This document shows positions 1 to 12,322 of a stretch of DNA of 64,000 nucleotides, piece after piece. The stretch is from Baylisascaris procyonis (Eukaryota > Nematoda > Chromadorea > Rhabditida > Ascarididae). The position numbers and the translations under genes are program-made. Within the stretch, counting starts at the first letter, position 1; the number at the start of each line of letters is the position of its first letter. The stretch spans positions 620,001 through 684,000 of the forward strand of contig JAZARR010000206.1 in NCBI GenBank assembly GCA_037389465.1, in the 5' to 3' direction. A model generated the notes under the pieces. It searched no databases. It was not told where the DNA came from and worked only from the letters and a program-made list of their open reading frames with translations.

Positions 1-795
1 ATGGAGAGGGAGATGAAAGGGGTGGAAGGGGAAGGAAGGATGGCAACTCCTCAAACTTCTTCTTGAGATCTCGTCTCCATAAAATCCCCCTTCAGGGGAT
101 CTCCCCAACTGAGGACAGATTGCCTCATATAATATCTGATTTTATGATGCAATAGTACGCTCATATCAACCTAAAATACTTCATATCAGTAAATATATCT
201 TTTAAATATATATATTAATGATGTGAGAACTAGGAAGTGAGGGGGGAAGGGGGAGGATGGAGGGACAGCGAGAAAGAGGGCTTAAAAGAACCCTCACGAT
301 GGAATGAGAAGATGGGGGATGTAGCTAAGAAAGCAGGAGCATGAAGTGGAAGACTATATAGCAAGCTCTAAAGGAAATTGTTTTGCAAACGGTGCTCATC
401 AGAAACACTCATTTCCTTTCCACTTTCCTTATAATTACACATTCCTCAATAATCTTATTTATCCTTATCGTGCAAATATAATCCATTAAACGTCACAAAA
501 AACCACACAGACACTATCTACGAAATGAGCAAAAAATTTAATGGCTATAAAGTAGGCGTCTATTTCAATGCAAATGGTATAATTGATCAACACCGATTGA
601 GCTAAGCACATTCCCGAAAATCGTTTCATCAACAAAATATACAATAGCTAATCGATGCTTGCCCCTTCTAAAAAATTCCTATTGAATCTTAAATAATTTC
701 CATGCAACGTATCGGCTATTTCGAAGCGTGAAAAAAAAACCCCAATCGACGATATTCCAATATTATTTGTAAAAAATAAAAATGAATGTACCTAC
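1..795. other. Probable NAA15 intron sequence, no exon seen
   Basis: The last NAA15 exon visible ends at 796 with a GTAGGT donor on the minus strand, inside the TPR region. Nothing to the left continues the protein, so these bases are most likely an intron. G- and A-rich patches occur at 1-50 and 240-310. Confidence 0.6.
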
Positions 796-3700
796 CGAGT
801 CCGCGACACATTTCGACGCGTTTGTAATATTCAATATTTTCGGGATTCCTCTCGATTAATTGCCAATAAACACGTTCCGCATCGATCGGCTCTTTTAATT
901 GCATCAACAAATCCCCTTAATAAATTTTTTTATATATTATGTGCTGATTTATTGACCATAGAGAGAAATACAGAAAGAGAAAGAGACGAAGAGGGAGAGG
1001 GAGAGGGAGAGGGAAAGGGAAAGGAAGAGAAAGGAAGGAGAAGAGAGGGAGAGAGAGGAAGGAGCAAGAGTTCTGATTCAAAAACTATTAATCACAACCA
1101 TTATCATTTAGGACTAACTACAAAAACACAAAAAAACTTACGATAAGTAAATCTTGTGCATACAAAAAGAAAAAAAAAACACAAACAATCATATTTCATA
1201 GTAGCATATTAACAAAACGTTACTTCGTTCTAAATTATTTCCCCACTCACATCCCTCCCTTTTCCCATCATCCCACACAAAGTTATACCCACAGGATGGG
1301 AAAGTTTCAATTTCCCATCTCATCGAAAACCCTTCATGTTTGCATTCACGAACGTCGATGAAACCTCCATCTGGAATTAGAGCTCTAGTTCGAGCAACAA
1401 TGAGATTCTAAACATCCATAACAGATGACGTTGCAGCACATAAAAACATCCCGTTTGTTCATTAGTACCCTCATCTTGCTTTCATAACATCGAACATAAA
1501 ACCACATGGGGAAGAGAATGATTCAATGCAAAAAAAAAAGAATATAAAAATTATAATCACTTTAAATTTCGCATCCATCTCACATGTTTAGCAGATAATA
1601 TAAGGCATTATAGCATGGTACTTGTTTAATTATATTGCAATGCAATTTTCAGCAGGTAGGTCATAGGTCAACACTTCCCAAATATGAGACCTCGTATTCG
1701 CTTTCATATATTAGGCACTTTCAAGACTTCAGAAAACGTTACCTCGAGTTTCCATATAAGCTACACGATCAACAATATGAAGTGCATTTTCTTCGAGTTT
1801 TTTGAGAGCGAGCTCGAGCTGCCCTGATTCACGTAAAATCATATTCTGATATAGAATCAATTCGCTTTGCTCGAAGTCGTACTCCGAAGACTGCATCTGC
1901 AACGCTCGAGCTCATTATCGGCATCCAACGTAAAGTAGTATACCTACTCAAATGCTATTTCAACCGCTGTAATCTTATCTCAATTAGATGGGAAGAGAGG
2001 GGGGTGGGGAGAGATGGGGAGGGGGTGAGGGGAGGCTAGTCTATATAGACTATAGGTGTTGAAACAAAGAGCAGCCTTATAATTTACAATCACACAAATA
2101 AATCATTCGATTGCCCTACCTTTGCAAGGTAGTTTTTACATACATTTCTTCGGTTCATAAATTCGCATCAGAAATGAAGCAGAGATAGAAAAAAATAGCA
2201 TTTACATTTTTATATAAAAGCTTTTTTTCAAACAGAACGGATCGTAAAATTAGCGAACAGGTGTTCAGATGAGGTTTTAAAAAATCTCACCTGAATACCT
2301 ATCTGCTAATTTCAGGTAAACTTTTGAGATGATTTCAGGTAAGATCTAGTCATAAAAATTTCCATAGGCTTATGAATGCAAAAAGATTTGTGATCACGAC
2401 CTCTCAGGAAAGATGGCGCCACTATTAAAAACCGCAAAACTACAATTTTAGCAACCTTTTCGAGAATTTCTACTATTTTGAGCGGTTTTCACTGCGGCAT
2501 TCTGTGTGATTTTCAATTTCCCTACCTAAGTTTTGTAAGTGTCACCTTATCTTTTCCCGATTCCCACGCAGATCTTCCTCACCCCCCCCCCCCCGCAAGT
2601 CAAACCTAAAAATCTAATGGAATTTCTTGGATTTCAACGAAATCAAAAGAACTCTACACGTATGATGTATATAAAATTGAGATGAGGTTGTTTTTGACCA
2701 GGAGACTAAAAAAAATAACAGCATAAGAGGATATAATGCCTCTAAGCGTCTTCAATGAAAGAAGAGAAATAAGCTCGAAGCAGGTGAATAGGAATAACTG
2801 TGCATAAACGATCTATCTTCGAATGTATTAAAGCGTATTCTTGAAAATTAATGAATGTTGAAAAAAAAAACATCTTTGATTCAGACAATATGTAATTAAA
2901 ACCTTATTATTACTGCAGAATTCGTTGACAATTTTCAACGCCATATCGTAATCTTTTAGTAAATGATATGCAGTCGCATAGCCGATCCATGCGAAACGTT
3001 GTTGAGGACGTAACATTAAAAGACGATAGCGTGAATCCTTTAAAATTTTTATTTTTTACAAACTTTTCAAATCATTTTTTCCTTTAATATATAATCAGCT
3101 CTTTTTTTATTTAATTCCAACAATTTAATTATTACTTAAATATTTATCATAAAAGTTGAAATATTAAAAAATTTCTCTCTCAGTTCTCTTTTTATAATTC
3201 TGTAACGATCAAAGCCACAAAACCATTCAAATCTATTGGCAATGATACTATTGCAATATATGCGAATAATGAGTGAAAAAAGATGCCCCATATTTGTTCT
3301 GTAACAAACTGCGAAAGGTCCATTAATTGCTTAGCTCATAAAGATATGCTCAACAAGTATATACACGCCCACTTTCAATGCAACTATATTAGCCCCATCG
3401 AGATGAACGTATTCAAGCATAGCCAACAACTTACTCGATATCCGTCAAGATCCCTCATTTGAATCTGTAGCAGAGATAGATCTCTAAGGATTTGCATATT
3501 ATCTTTGTCTAGCTTTAACGCCTGCTTGTACGCTTTCATCGCCTCATCGTATTTCTTCTCACTTCGCTGTACCAGCCCATACACGTGCCAACATACATGT
3601 GATCGAAGATCCGCCTGCAAACAAGATCTGTCTATATTACTACTTGCATATATCATCTATCGATCGCTTACTCAGGTATCGTTGCTTGCTGACAGCCGTT

Positions 3701-5468
3701 CAAGGGAACTCGAAATACACCTATCCATAGCCATGCTCGCTGCTGACAGAGTGGGATAAGTGCGGTCACTCAAGCGTGCTTCAACGCCTTTTAGCACTCA
3801 GTGCTGCTCACAAACCGCTGCATACTTTGAGCGCCTCTCGGTAGCCAGCATTGAGCGAATCTGATATTTCGAACGTTTTCCCAAAACATCCACGACTTGA
3901 GAACGAGAGGTTTTACAGTATGATTAGATAAGATTAACCGATAACAATGTGTTCGTTACCATAATTTAAGACCGATCATGATCTATAACTTAATAAAAAA
4001 AATGGACGGATACGTATTCTGCTTATGCCCACCAATATTGGAGCTAGACCGAATTTTCGTAGAGCTCCTTTTTTACCGTCTTTTTTCTATTCCTAAAGGA
4101 GCAGATATCAGTGGCGACAAGCCTGGTACATACACAAACCACAACCGCTAAAATTTGTCTAAAAAATGTTCAACTTTATTTGGATTAATAAAACTCAAGA
4201 AATAAGTGATGAACTAAATACTCACTGAGTTTTCCATCTACTATGTGAACAAATTCAAAGCTTAACATAGCCGTTAAAAATTTTTTAACTGCATTAAAAT
4301 AAATGAGACAAGAAAAGAAGAAAAATTCACCTTGAGTCCCCTCTTAACGCTCTCTTGTGCCTCTTCGTGTTTACCCATACAATTCAATATTAATCCCTTC
4401 ATCGCTAATGTCTCTAAAATTTTATACACATATTCGCATAATTTATAAATTTTCAAGTAAAATAAAATATTCTAAAAAAATATTTCAACAAAAAAAAAGC
4501 ATTTTCTATAGTATTTATGCAATAAACGGAAATATTTAACTGAGTTCAACATCTAAAAAATAGTTCATAAGCAATAAGAAGAAGTGATGGATGGGAAAGC
4601 ATTAGCATAATGGCGATTTATAGTGATTAATATCGATGAAGCGAGCGATTACGAGCGAAATCATCGTATATAAATATCTCGCTTAAATGCTATCGCTGTG
4701 GTCATCTCTCACAGCTACAAGCAAACTATTTAAGGTGTGTAGTGTATATCGCTTGCCATATTCGCCCACACCATCGTACTATAATGTAACACCTTATCTA
4801 GGGTGTTTCCCAACAATCGGAACCGTTTAAAGCCATTAAAAAAAAATAATATCTGCCGAAAGGATGAAAAAAAAAAAGAAATGAAAAATGACCCCCATGT
4901 TCACTGAATTGTGGATTCGATAAGATCAGCTTCGCATATCGTAAACCATTCTTATATTGTTTGTGCTCGTAGTGCTTCTAAAATATATCATTCAGGATAA
5001 ATATATAACACTGATAAGAGAGTAGTGATCAGCTGAAGGCAACTATCAGCGTAGACAACTCATATTTCGCGAAATTCATTCAAGATGTTCGTTACTCCTA
5101 TGCAAAACGATCTGAACTGCAAAGATCGGAAACGATTCTTCAGATGGGCAACATTGAATCACATTCACATGCATGACTGTTTCATAGTATTTATGTGGAC
5201 GCATGAAAGGGATTTCCCTTTAAATACTTATTGCTCTCTACTTTTTTGTAATACTATACTACTTCACAATACTTTGTTATAGTGACTCTTATTAACACGT
5301 TACTACTTATTACTACTAAGCAAATTTCCGCTCAATATGCCCCAAAATTTAATAATTAGATTTCTGGATGCGATTGACTGGAAATGAATTACTAACAACA
5401 ATCTTGCGGAAGAGTGTGAGCTCCTTCGAGGGTAATGGTTGACTGCTCGACTGTCCCGGCGGCGCCAT
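796..5468 (-). CDS. NAA15: NAA15: NatA N-alpha-acetyltransferase auxiliary subunit (5' part, partial)
   Basis: NAA15 is the TPR scaffold that anchors the catalytic subunit NAA10 at the ribosome for co-translational N-terminal acetylation. Seven exons, in transcript order, are 5468-5397, 4977-4893, 4413-4331, 3614-3435, 3037-2903, 1896-1743 and 915-796; they join in phase to give about 276 codons. Family segments visible in order are an N-terminus ending [14 protein letters not shown], then [104 protein letters not shown] and [14 protein letters not shown]. These are the tandem TPR helices of NAA15. The ATG was chosen because the exon starts like the family and a strong 3' splice site lies 22 bases upstream. 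The start of exon 6 could be 1890 instead of 1896. The C-terminal two thirds should lie beyond base 1. No frameshift or stop was seen. Confidence 0.95.
988..1064. repeat. 77-base uninterrupted polypurine tract
   Basis: Only A and G occur over 77 bases on the plus strand, built from GAGGGA, GGGAAA and GGAAGA words, with near-pure purine flanks from about 961 to 1074. It lies in the NAA15 intron between exons 6 and 7, so the pre-mRNA carries it as polypyrimidine. Confidence 0.9.
2247..2312. repeat. Imperfect inverted repeat (27-base arms)
   Basis: The left arm 2247-2273 (starts AAATTAGCGAACAGGTGTTC) pairs with the right arm 2286-2312 (ends TATCTGCTAATTT). There are about five mismatches and a 12-base loop of T and A. 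It lies in the NAA15 intron between exons 5 and 6. It could fold as a hairpin RNA on either strand, or be the remains of a short inverted-repeat element. Confidence 0.65.
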
Positions 5469-5490
5469 TCCAACTGTTGAGCCACAAGTC

Positions 5491-5499
5491 CTGCAATTA
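5491..5499 (-). promoter_or_regulatory. Probable spliced-leader acceptor of NAA15
   Basis: On the minus strand a pyrimidine/T-rich stretch ends in TAATTGCAG, 22 bases before the NAA15 ATG at 5468. No upstream coding exon is visible. A 3' splice site this close to a start codon is what a trans-spliced mRNA looks like, although a non-coding first exon would give the same signal. Confidence 0.55.
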
Positions 5500-5500
5500 A

Positions 5501-8500
5501 AACAAAGTAATATCCATCACCTTATGTCGACGTCGACCGACGGGAATGGATGAACGATCTGGAAGTCGATGAGGAGTTGGGGAAAAGGGTGGTGGATGGG
5601 TGGATGAACAATAGAAAAGAGATCATATTCATGTCACTTCACTTCCTCCTTGTTATGAACACTTTTCATACAGAATTCACTAGCTAACACGAAGAACATT
5701 GCATCGCTCGATATTAGGTACACAAACGATGTTCAATGAAATCCTTATAGGCAAAATACCGTATAAAAATAACTATTATCAGAGAACGCTTCATAAATGA
5801 CTATAATCCCTCTAAAAGAATTATATAATTACTTCACTAGCAAACTTTTACGATTAAATGTCAACCCAAGTGTGGAACTAAAATAAACAGTCATTTGTAC
5901 TGATAAATCATTTATTAAATACGCAACAATTAGAGCCCAAATATCTAATGGAGGATTTCTCACAAGGGTGTTGCAACGGGATAAGGTTGATGCGGAAAGA
6001 GCGGATAAAAGAAGAATGGATAAAGGGCGAAAGGAAGGAATAAGGATAGGCTAATAGAATTGAAGAGAATAGAGATTATATTAGCGAAGCAAACAATCTG
6101 ACGGAAAAGATTGGCTAATGAAAATTTTTTAAACTTTATTTCTGTGATTCTTTGTTACTTCCTAAGCAAAAAGAATTCAACAATATATCTCATCTTCACT
6201 TTTTAATATATAAAACATAGAGTTCCGGGTTTTAAAAAACATCTAAAAGAAGGAGAAAAAACTAAAAGATTAAATGATAATTATGCAAAAAAAAAAGCAT
6301 AAAAAATTTGCATAATAAGAGCAGCTGAAAATAGTCAAAACCAACAGAGAGTACCTCTATTGCAAGGATTACAATGTTCCGGAATAGAGACTAAAACATC
6401 GCTAATTCACGAAAAATGCTTTGAACGAACCTAAATGAAAAGCATAAAAATTAATTCGGTCAATTATGTTCCCTTTTTCGATGCAAAAATGAATGCTGCC
6501 TCGAAGGCAGCAACTTTTTTGGACGAAAAACGATATAAAGGTTTCCGGAAAAACCCTCGAAGCTAATGGAGATTTCAGGTCAAACTTCAGAATACGGACG
6601 TTTTTAAAGATGAAACCTGAAGTCATAGGGCAACTGAAACACTTGACAAAACATTTTCCGGAAGTCATTTTAATGATGTGCTGCCGTAAATTTTTCCGGT
6701 AGGAATATCCGGTAAGCTTAATATTATTGCTCAAATATATCGAGCAAACCGGAATGTACTATTGAAAGATGAAGCGAAACTATCCTACAAAACAATCAGT
6801 TAATTCCGGTATAGAATTGTAATTAATATCATGAAGAATGCATTTTCAAATTTGAATATTCCTCTAAGAAACATCAATAGACTGTCATACATGAGGATAT
6901 CTATGTGCTTTATCATATCCCTTATTGGAAGGATATCATCGTTGTAACATAAAATAAGATTCTGATGGAAAGTTAACGCTAAAGCTTTTACCATACTTCC
7001 AGTGACAATGAATCTTGATTTCTCTGCATTTTCCCAACCCCCCCCCCCAAATCCCCTCTATAAGAATATCCCTGCACAGTCCCCTCCGATCTCTCTTATA
7101 GGATTAACGGAAGTGAATGCATACTCAAATCAATAGTATCCGTTTCAGCAATACTATTAACAACTTACAAGTAAAATAAATAGTAATTCGGAGAGCCATA
7201 AGTGATAAATAGAAATGAGTTACGTTAGCTCACTAATAATTAAACCTGAATATAAGGCTGAATAAAACTTGAATAAAAAACTTTTATTGTTACAAAATGA
7301 AGTGGGCGACGATTGAAGGCCTGTGAAAAACTATTTCATATTCGCGAGACGAACGGCACTCAACAGGAAACGCGTTTTTTTGTAAATTTACATTTGCAAA
7401 GCCGCATTATGGAAAATGCTTTTGTGCTTGCAATTTTATACGCTTGTGCCTATTCGTTCAGTGGTTTCAACACTGAAATTATTGAAGGTGGATATAGGAA
7501 ATTCGATGGTCACTATCATGACCACTTAGTGGACACTATCGTGTTCATTTGGTGAATGCCAATGTGTCCACTTATTCATAAACTTCGAATTTTGCCAATC
7601 ACTGGATGACCACCTATACCATCTTTAACGTTCACCTATGACCATGGATGACCACCCACAAACTTCAAATAAAAAAGATTACATCCGCTTCGGGGTGGTC
7701 AAATTATTTTTTATACCAATGGAAGGAGTGAAGATGAGCGGTCGAATGAGTTAAAAAATGAGTGCAATGTTGCTTATATTTTATTATTTTCTCGGCAATT
7801 CACAAAACGGTCAGCACACAGCAATGAGCAAGACTACAAAAACCGCATGCCGCGCTTTTGTAATCGGCAAAACACATCGATGTAGTGTTCGCTCGCAAAA
7901 AGCACAATTTTTCCACTTGAAATACTTCATTTTATTCTAATCCAAACCGCATTTATTACGGATAAAAATTCATTCATATTAGTTCGAGTGGTCGGTCACT
8001 ATTCACTGTTTCTCTCATCCACTTGGTCATCGTTTCAGTGGTCATTCTGGGTGGGCTCACTGCATCAGCTGTCCACTCATTATATCCCGTTACGAATAAC
8101 ATTCCTGTTGTCCATCTCAGCATCCTTATTTCAGTAGCATTGATTCATCCTTCATATTCGACAGCCCTCGCAGCTACCTGCTGATTTTTCTATCGGTGGA
8201 TTTCGTTACCGTTATGAGTCATTCGGGAATCTTCGATATGATCGTCGTTCCCGTCGATGCCTACCCCCCGCTTGATCATTACTAGCTCATCGAATATGAG
8301 TATAGAATACGACTGTTGAGATGTACTGAACAAGCAAATTATATTTTTATACAACAGTTGATCTTTAATGATGAATTGAAAAGAAAAATGCTGATCACCA
8401 TTAAGGAGGGCGGAATTTATTAAAGTAGTCTTGGGTTGAAGAAAAGGAAGTTGGGAGGGGATAGTCGGGGAAGGGAAGTGAAGGTGGGAGGTGGGGGGAG

Positions 8501-11500
8501 GAAGTGGGAGGGTGGAACAAGACGAATACGAATCAAAGAATATCACCCAATCGTTTGAAGCATTCCTCTCTTCTAATTGCACAATAATAAATAAATGCTT
8601 CACTCGAATTCCTTTGGAGTCAATCAGCTGTCACAAACTTTTCAAAACTCAACTCAGCCTCTTCTTACTTAATAATTTACTGTAATTAGTATAGATGGTA
8701 TTACATCTGTGTTCCCCTTCTCTCCCTCTCCAGCCTGGTTGCACTATTAGAGCCAGACCCCACGCAACTACGATCGGATCGATAACAAGCTGTTCGTAAT
8801 TCGTATCTTATTCCTGAGCGGTGAATTAAGCGTCCAATTCAATTCAGCTTGATAATTGAGGAAATAGTAAAAAAAATTCATTACAAACATCCCTACATTT
8901 GTAATACACCGTGCTAATATCATTAGTGAATATACCCCCCTGGGGTTTAAATTTCCTCTCAACGGTAACTTCCACTAATCGTTATGAATCAACAAAAGAA
9001 CGTACATAAACCGAAAGCAACCTCTCGTTCTTCTTCCACAGCCAACGAATGCCTTATTTTAGAAAAATTAATTAATATATTTATTATGCAAAAAAAACTG
9101 TACTATAAAATGGCAAAAAAGTGGGAAAACAGACCAAAAGTACTGGCGCAATATGTGCTTTTGTGATTCCTTCCACCATCTCAGCTAGTTTCATAGTATA
9201 ATGATAAATAATAACGCATATGCAATACTGCATTGCTATTTAAAACTGATCCTAGCACCGGTGCAATTCTTTTATGCATTTAAATCAGTAAATAATGCAA
9301 ACCGAACGGATGCAAAATGTAAGCAAAATTTTTGGGTACATTTATGCCTATATCTACAATTCTTGGCAAAGTTGATGGACCAACTTAAGTTGGTTTATTT
9401 GCACCAACTTGAAAGCTGATATAAAAAGATTTCTTGTTGTATGCGCCATATCCGCCAAGTTTCATAACTCCAACTTTATCGTTTTTTTTTAAGGTGAAAC
9501 CATCGAACAGAAAAACAAACAGATGCATAGACATACACAAAAATATGACGCTATCATAGTGCGAATGTGTTTTGCAAATGAAAATTCCCAAAATGCGCAA
9601 TTTGGAGAAAAATATAATTTAAAAAAATAGACATAGAATGCTGCATTATAGGTTATTCAAACAAATAAATAAATAAATAAATAAGTAATAAAAAATTAGA
9701 TGCTTCTATCTCATAATTAAGCATTTAAGATTACTAGTTAAACAGTTGATTGAGGTAATCACTGAAGAAAATCGGCAATACGATGGTTTTAACCATTAAA
9801 TTATTAGCCGACCCCTTCATGTATCGCTTTCAACGTGTTTTCTATTGGTCATTGCTTTCTATTTCTAATAAATAGCCAATAATATTTACTCATTTATTTA
9901 AATATTCTCTAATATAAATATATATCAAACTATCAAATATTTAAAAAATTTTTGAATAAAAGTTTTTTTTTAGAATATTTTAGTAAGGAAAAAGGTTTCA
10001 TTTTCGAGATAAAAGAGATATTATATGAAGTAAATTTTTAAGCACAAATATTTTCAATGGTGAAAAAAAAAGTAGATGGGGATGAATTCATTACTAATGG
10101 ATAAAGGGGTAGAAAGGAGTACTCAAAAAAAAAACATTTTTGATTTCAGTGATAAAATTATACTATAAAGATGCGCTCTCAACGAATGGGATTACCCTAA
10201 ATGAATGCTAATAAATTAGTGAAACGATTGTTTTATTGAGGAATATAGATAATCTGAATAAAATAGAAATCAATGCGGCTAAACTTTAATGATGAAAAAA
10301 AGTTGAAGCCTCAAAACTAATCCACATCATGCATGTAGCGGTCAATTAAAAAAAAAAATTGGGAAAACGCGCCAACGATGACGGGCTAACACAAAATGCG
10401 CTTTTTTACTTCTGCCAATGTGACCAACCGGTTAACGAAATATTCAATTGATTGAAAAACACCTAATAATAAATTATCCTACGGAAGTGATCAGTTGTAT
10501 AAATCGATAAATTCCTACTCTGACTTATAATCAACCGAATTCTTGCGAAGAAAAAATTTGCATATGCAAATTTTGCGTTTATATGTTAATTTGAGAAGTG
10601 CTTAATCACACGAGCACCGCATTATCCTATAGATCACCTACGAAAGTTCGCCATCGCATTTTTCGTATTTCACAGATTTGAACTATCCAGGCGGACAGAC
10701 AGACACAGACAGACACAAATACATATGTGGCGACATAACGTGTTATGCAAATTAAGCTTGTGAAAATAGTACAAAACTATAGCGTTATAACTGAAAAATA
10801 ACGTGAAACGTAAAGTCAAAACAAGGTGAACCATTAACAAACTATCTACTAATGGGTGTCAGAAACGGTATACGAAATACACCCCCCCCCTCCTTCCTTC
10901 TTCCAATGATAATACACTCAATGCGAATACAGTTTCCACGGAAGCGGTCGGTGGGATGAGAAAAAATAACAGTGTTCAGAAGAAACGGTAGCCACCTTAA
11001 AACCAAAATTGAATATGAGATCACAAATTGCAGCGCAATAATTTCTCGAAATTATTAACGTGCGCACTCATTCAATCATATATTTGCATTCGTATGGGGC
11101 TTGAATTGAAGTCAATTCAAGATTTATGCAAATTTTAGAAAATTTCTAATGCAAATTTTAGAAAATTTCGGTGAATTTTGCAGAAAATGGAAAGCAATAA
11201 AGGTTGCTTATGAGTGTTCAAATATCTTATAGGAGATGAGTGAAAACATCTGAATAATTTAGTGTTAAAAGTAAAGTTTATTGGAAATTAATGCATTGAA
11301 AATGTAATTGAAAACATTGAAAAATTGCCGCACATTTTTGAAATACCTATAGATATCATATAGATATCACCTCACTCTCTCGTACACTTTGGTTTTTTGA
11401 TGTCCAGTGAAGGGTATATTGAGCTTCAGAATCCGACGATGCGATCCATCTTTTTTCATCTAATATGCGATCAAGTGCACAACTTTATCTTCTATTCAGT

Positions 11501-12310
11501 TCATCACGATGGTGGCCATCTCGAACTCGAACTCAAACTTCATTCTCTACCTCTCCTTCCCCATCTCGAACTCAAACAACTACCTATCTCTTGCAAGTCG
11601 CACCACCACCCATTGCGATATTATAAGACATATAATAGAATCCACATCATCCCACCCAATTGACGAATTATAAACTTTCTTTGTATCAACTCTCAATATA
11701 AGCTCAAATTCCCATCGAACAATCCTTTGAGGCGAAAGTTACGGTTCGCGTTTATCACGTACAGTAAACTATCATTCAAATCGCCAATGTTTTTAACGTT
11801 TTCTTTCGTTAGTATATAGGAGGCATTTTTTTTTGCATGTAGAGACGTGAATCGATCACGGCGATAACAGTATCCAATCCAGACTTATTTTTTCACTCAT
11901 TGGTACGAAATCCGTTGTGAAGAAGTGGGACACCGAAATGGAATGAATATTTTTGAGATCACTTCAACAAGATACCCTCGTATTGCGTATTATAAGTTAG
12001 TGAAGAGGGATGGGTGCTCGATAGGTGAGGATATTACATTGCCATTTTTGCATCGGACTGAAAAAAAAATTTTTTTTTTGCTTGGGTGAATTTTTCGAGA
12101 AAAATTTAAGAAATGAATTTTTTTTTATAATGATGAATTTTTGTTGTTATGCTTCGAAGTTTTCATTTCTCGCAGATCGTTGATATCAATCGAATCATAA
12201 TCTTTTCTGATGTGATGATAATAGATCGGCAATCCCTTATATTTACCGATCGAGATCAATGTACCTCAGTATTTGTTCCTCAGGTCTTAGTTCCCGAAAG
12301 ATATCTTAAA
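5501..12310. other. Intergenic region between divergent NAA15 and WDR4
   Basis: About 6.8 kb separates the NAA15 acceptor from the WDR4 acceptor. I see no recognisable protein, tRNA or rRNA. Minor structures are a 7-bp-stem hairpin GCTGCCT-CGA-AGGCAGC at about 6492-6508, a perfect 16-base palindrome ACCAACTTAAGTTGGT at 9379-9394, an AAAT run at 9662-9684, and C runs at 7038-7048 and 10882-10890. The region presumably holds promoters for both genes, but no promoter motif could be assigned. Confidence 0.6.
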
Positions 12311-12319
12311 TTATTGCAG
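12311..12319 (+). promoter_or_regulatory. Probable spliced-leader acceptor of WDR4
   Basis: TTATTGCAG ends only 3 bases before the ATG at 12323, where the WDR4-like protein begins. The open frame continues upstream of the site, but that part shows no similarity to WDR4. A near-zero 5' leader after a strong 3' splice site suggests trans-splicing. Confidence 0.6.
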
Positions 12320-12322
12320 GGA

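Noticed and set aside
6402..6734. 110-codon minus-strand open frame, with an overlapping plus-strand frame
   Set aside because: Both strands are open over the same AT-rich sequence with no recognisable protein. The strand ambiguity points to chance.
7480..7680. Clustered GGTCAC/GACCAC words
   Set aside because: They are irregular, with no constant unit or spacing, so not called as a repeat array.
8190..8603. 137-codon minus-strand open frame, one of the longest in the window
   Set aside because: It is proline- and serine-rich where it crosses a polypyrimidine stretch. It has no splice context, no similarity and no domain. Most likely chance.
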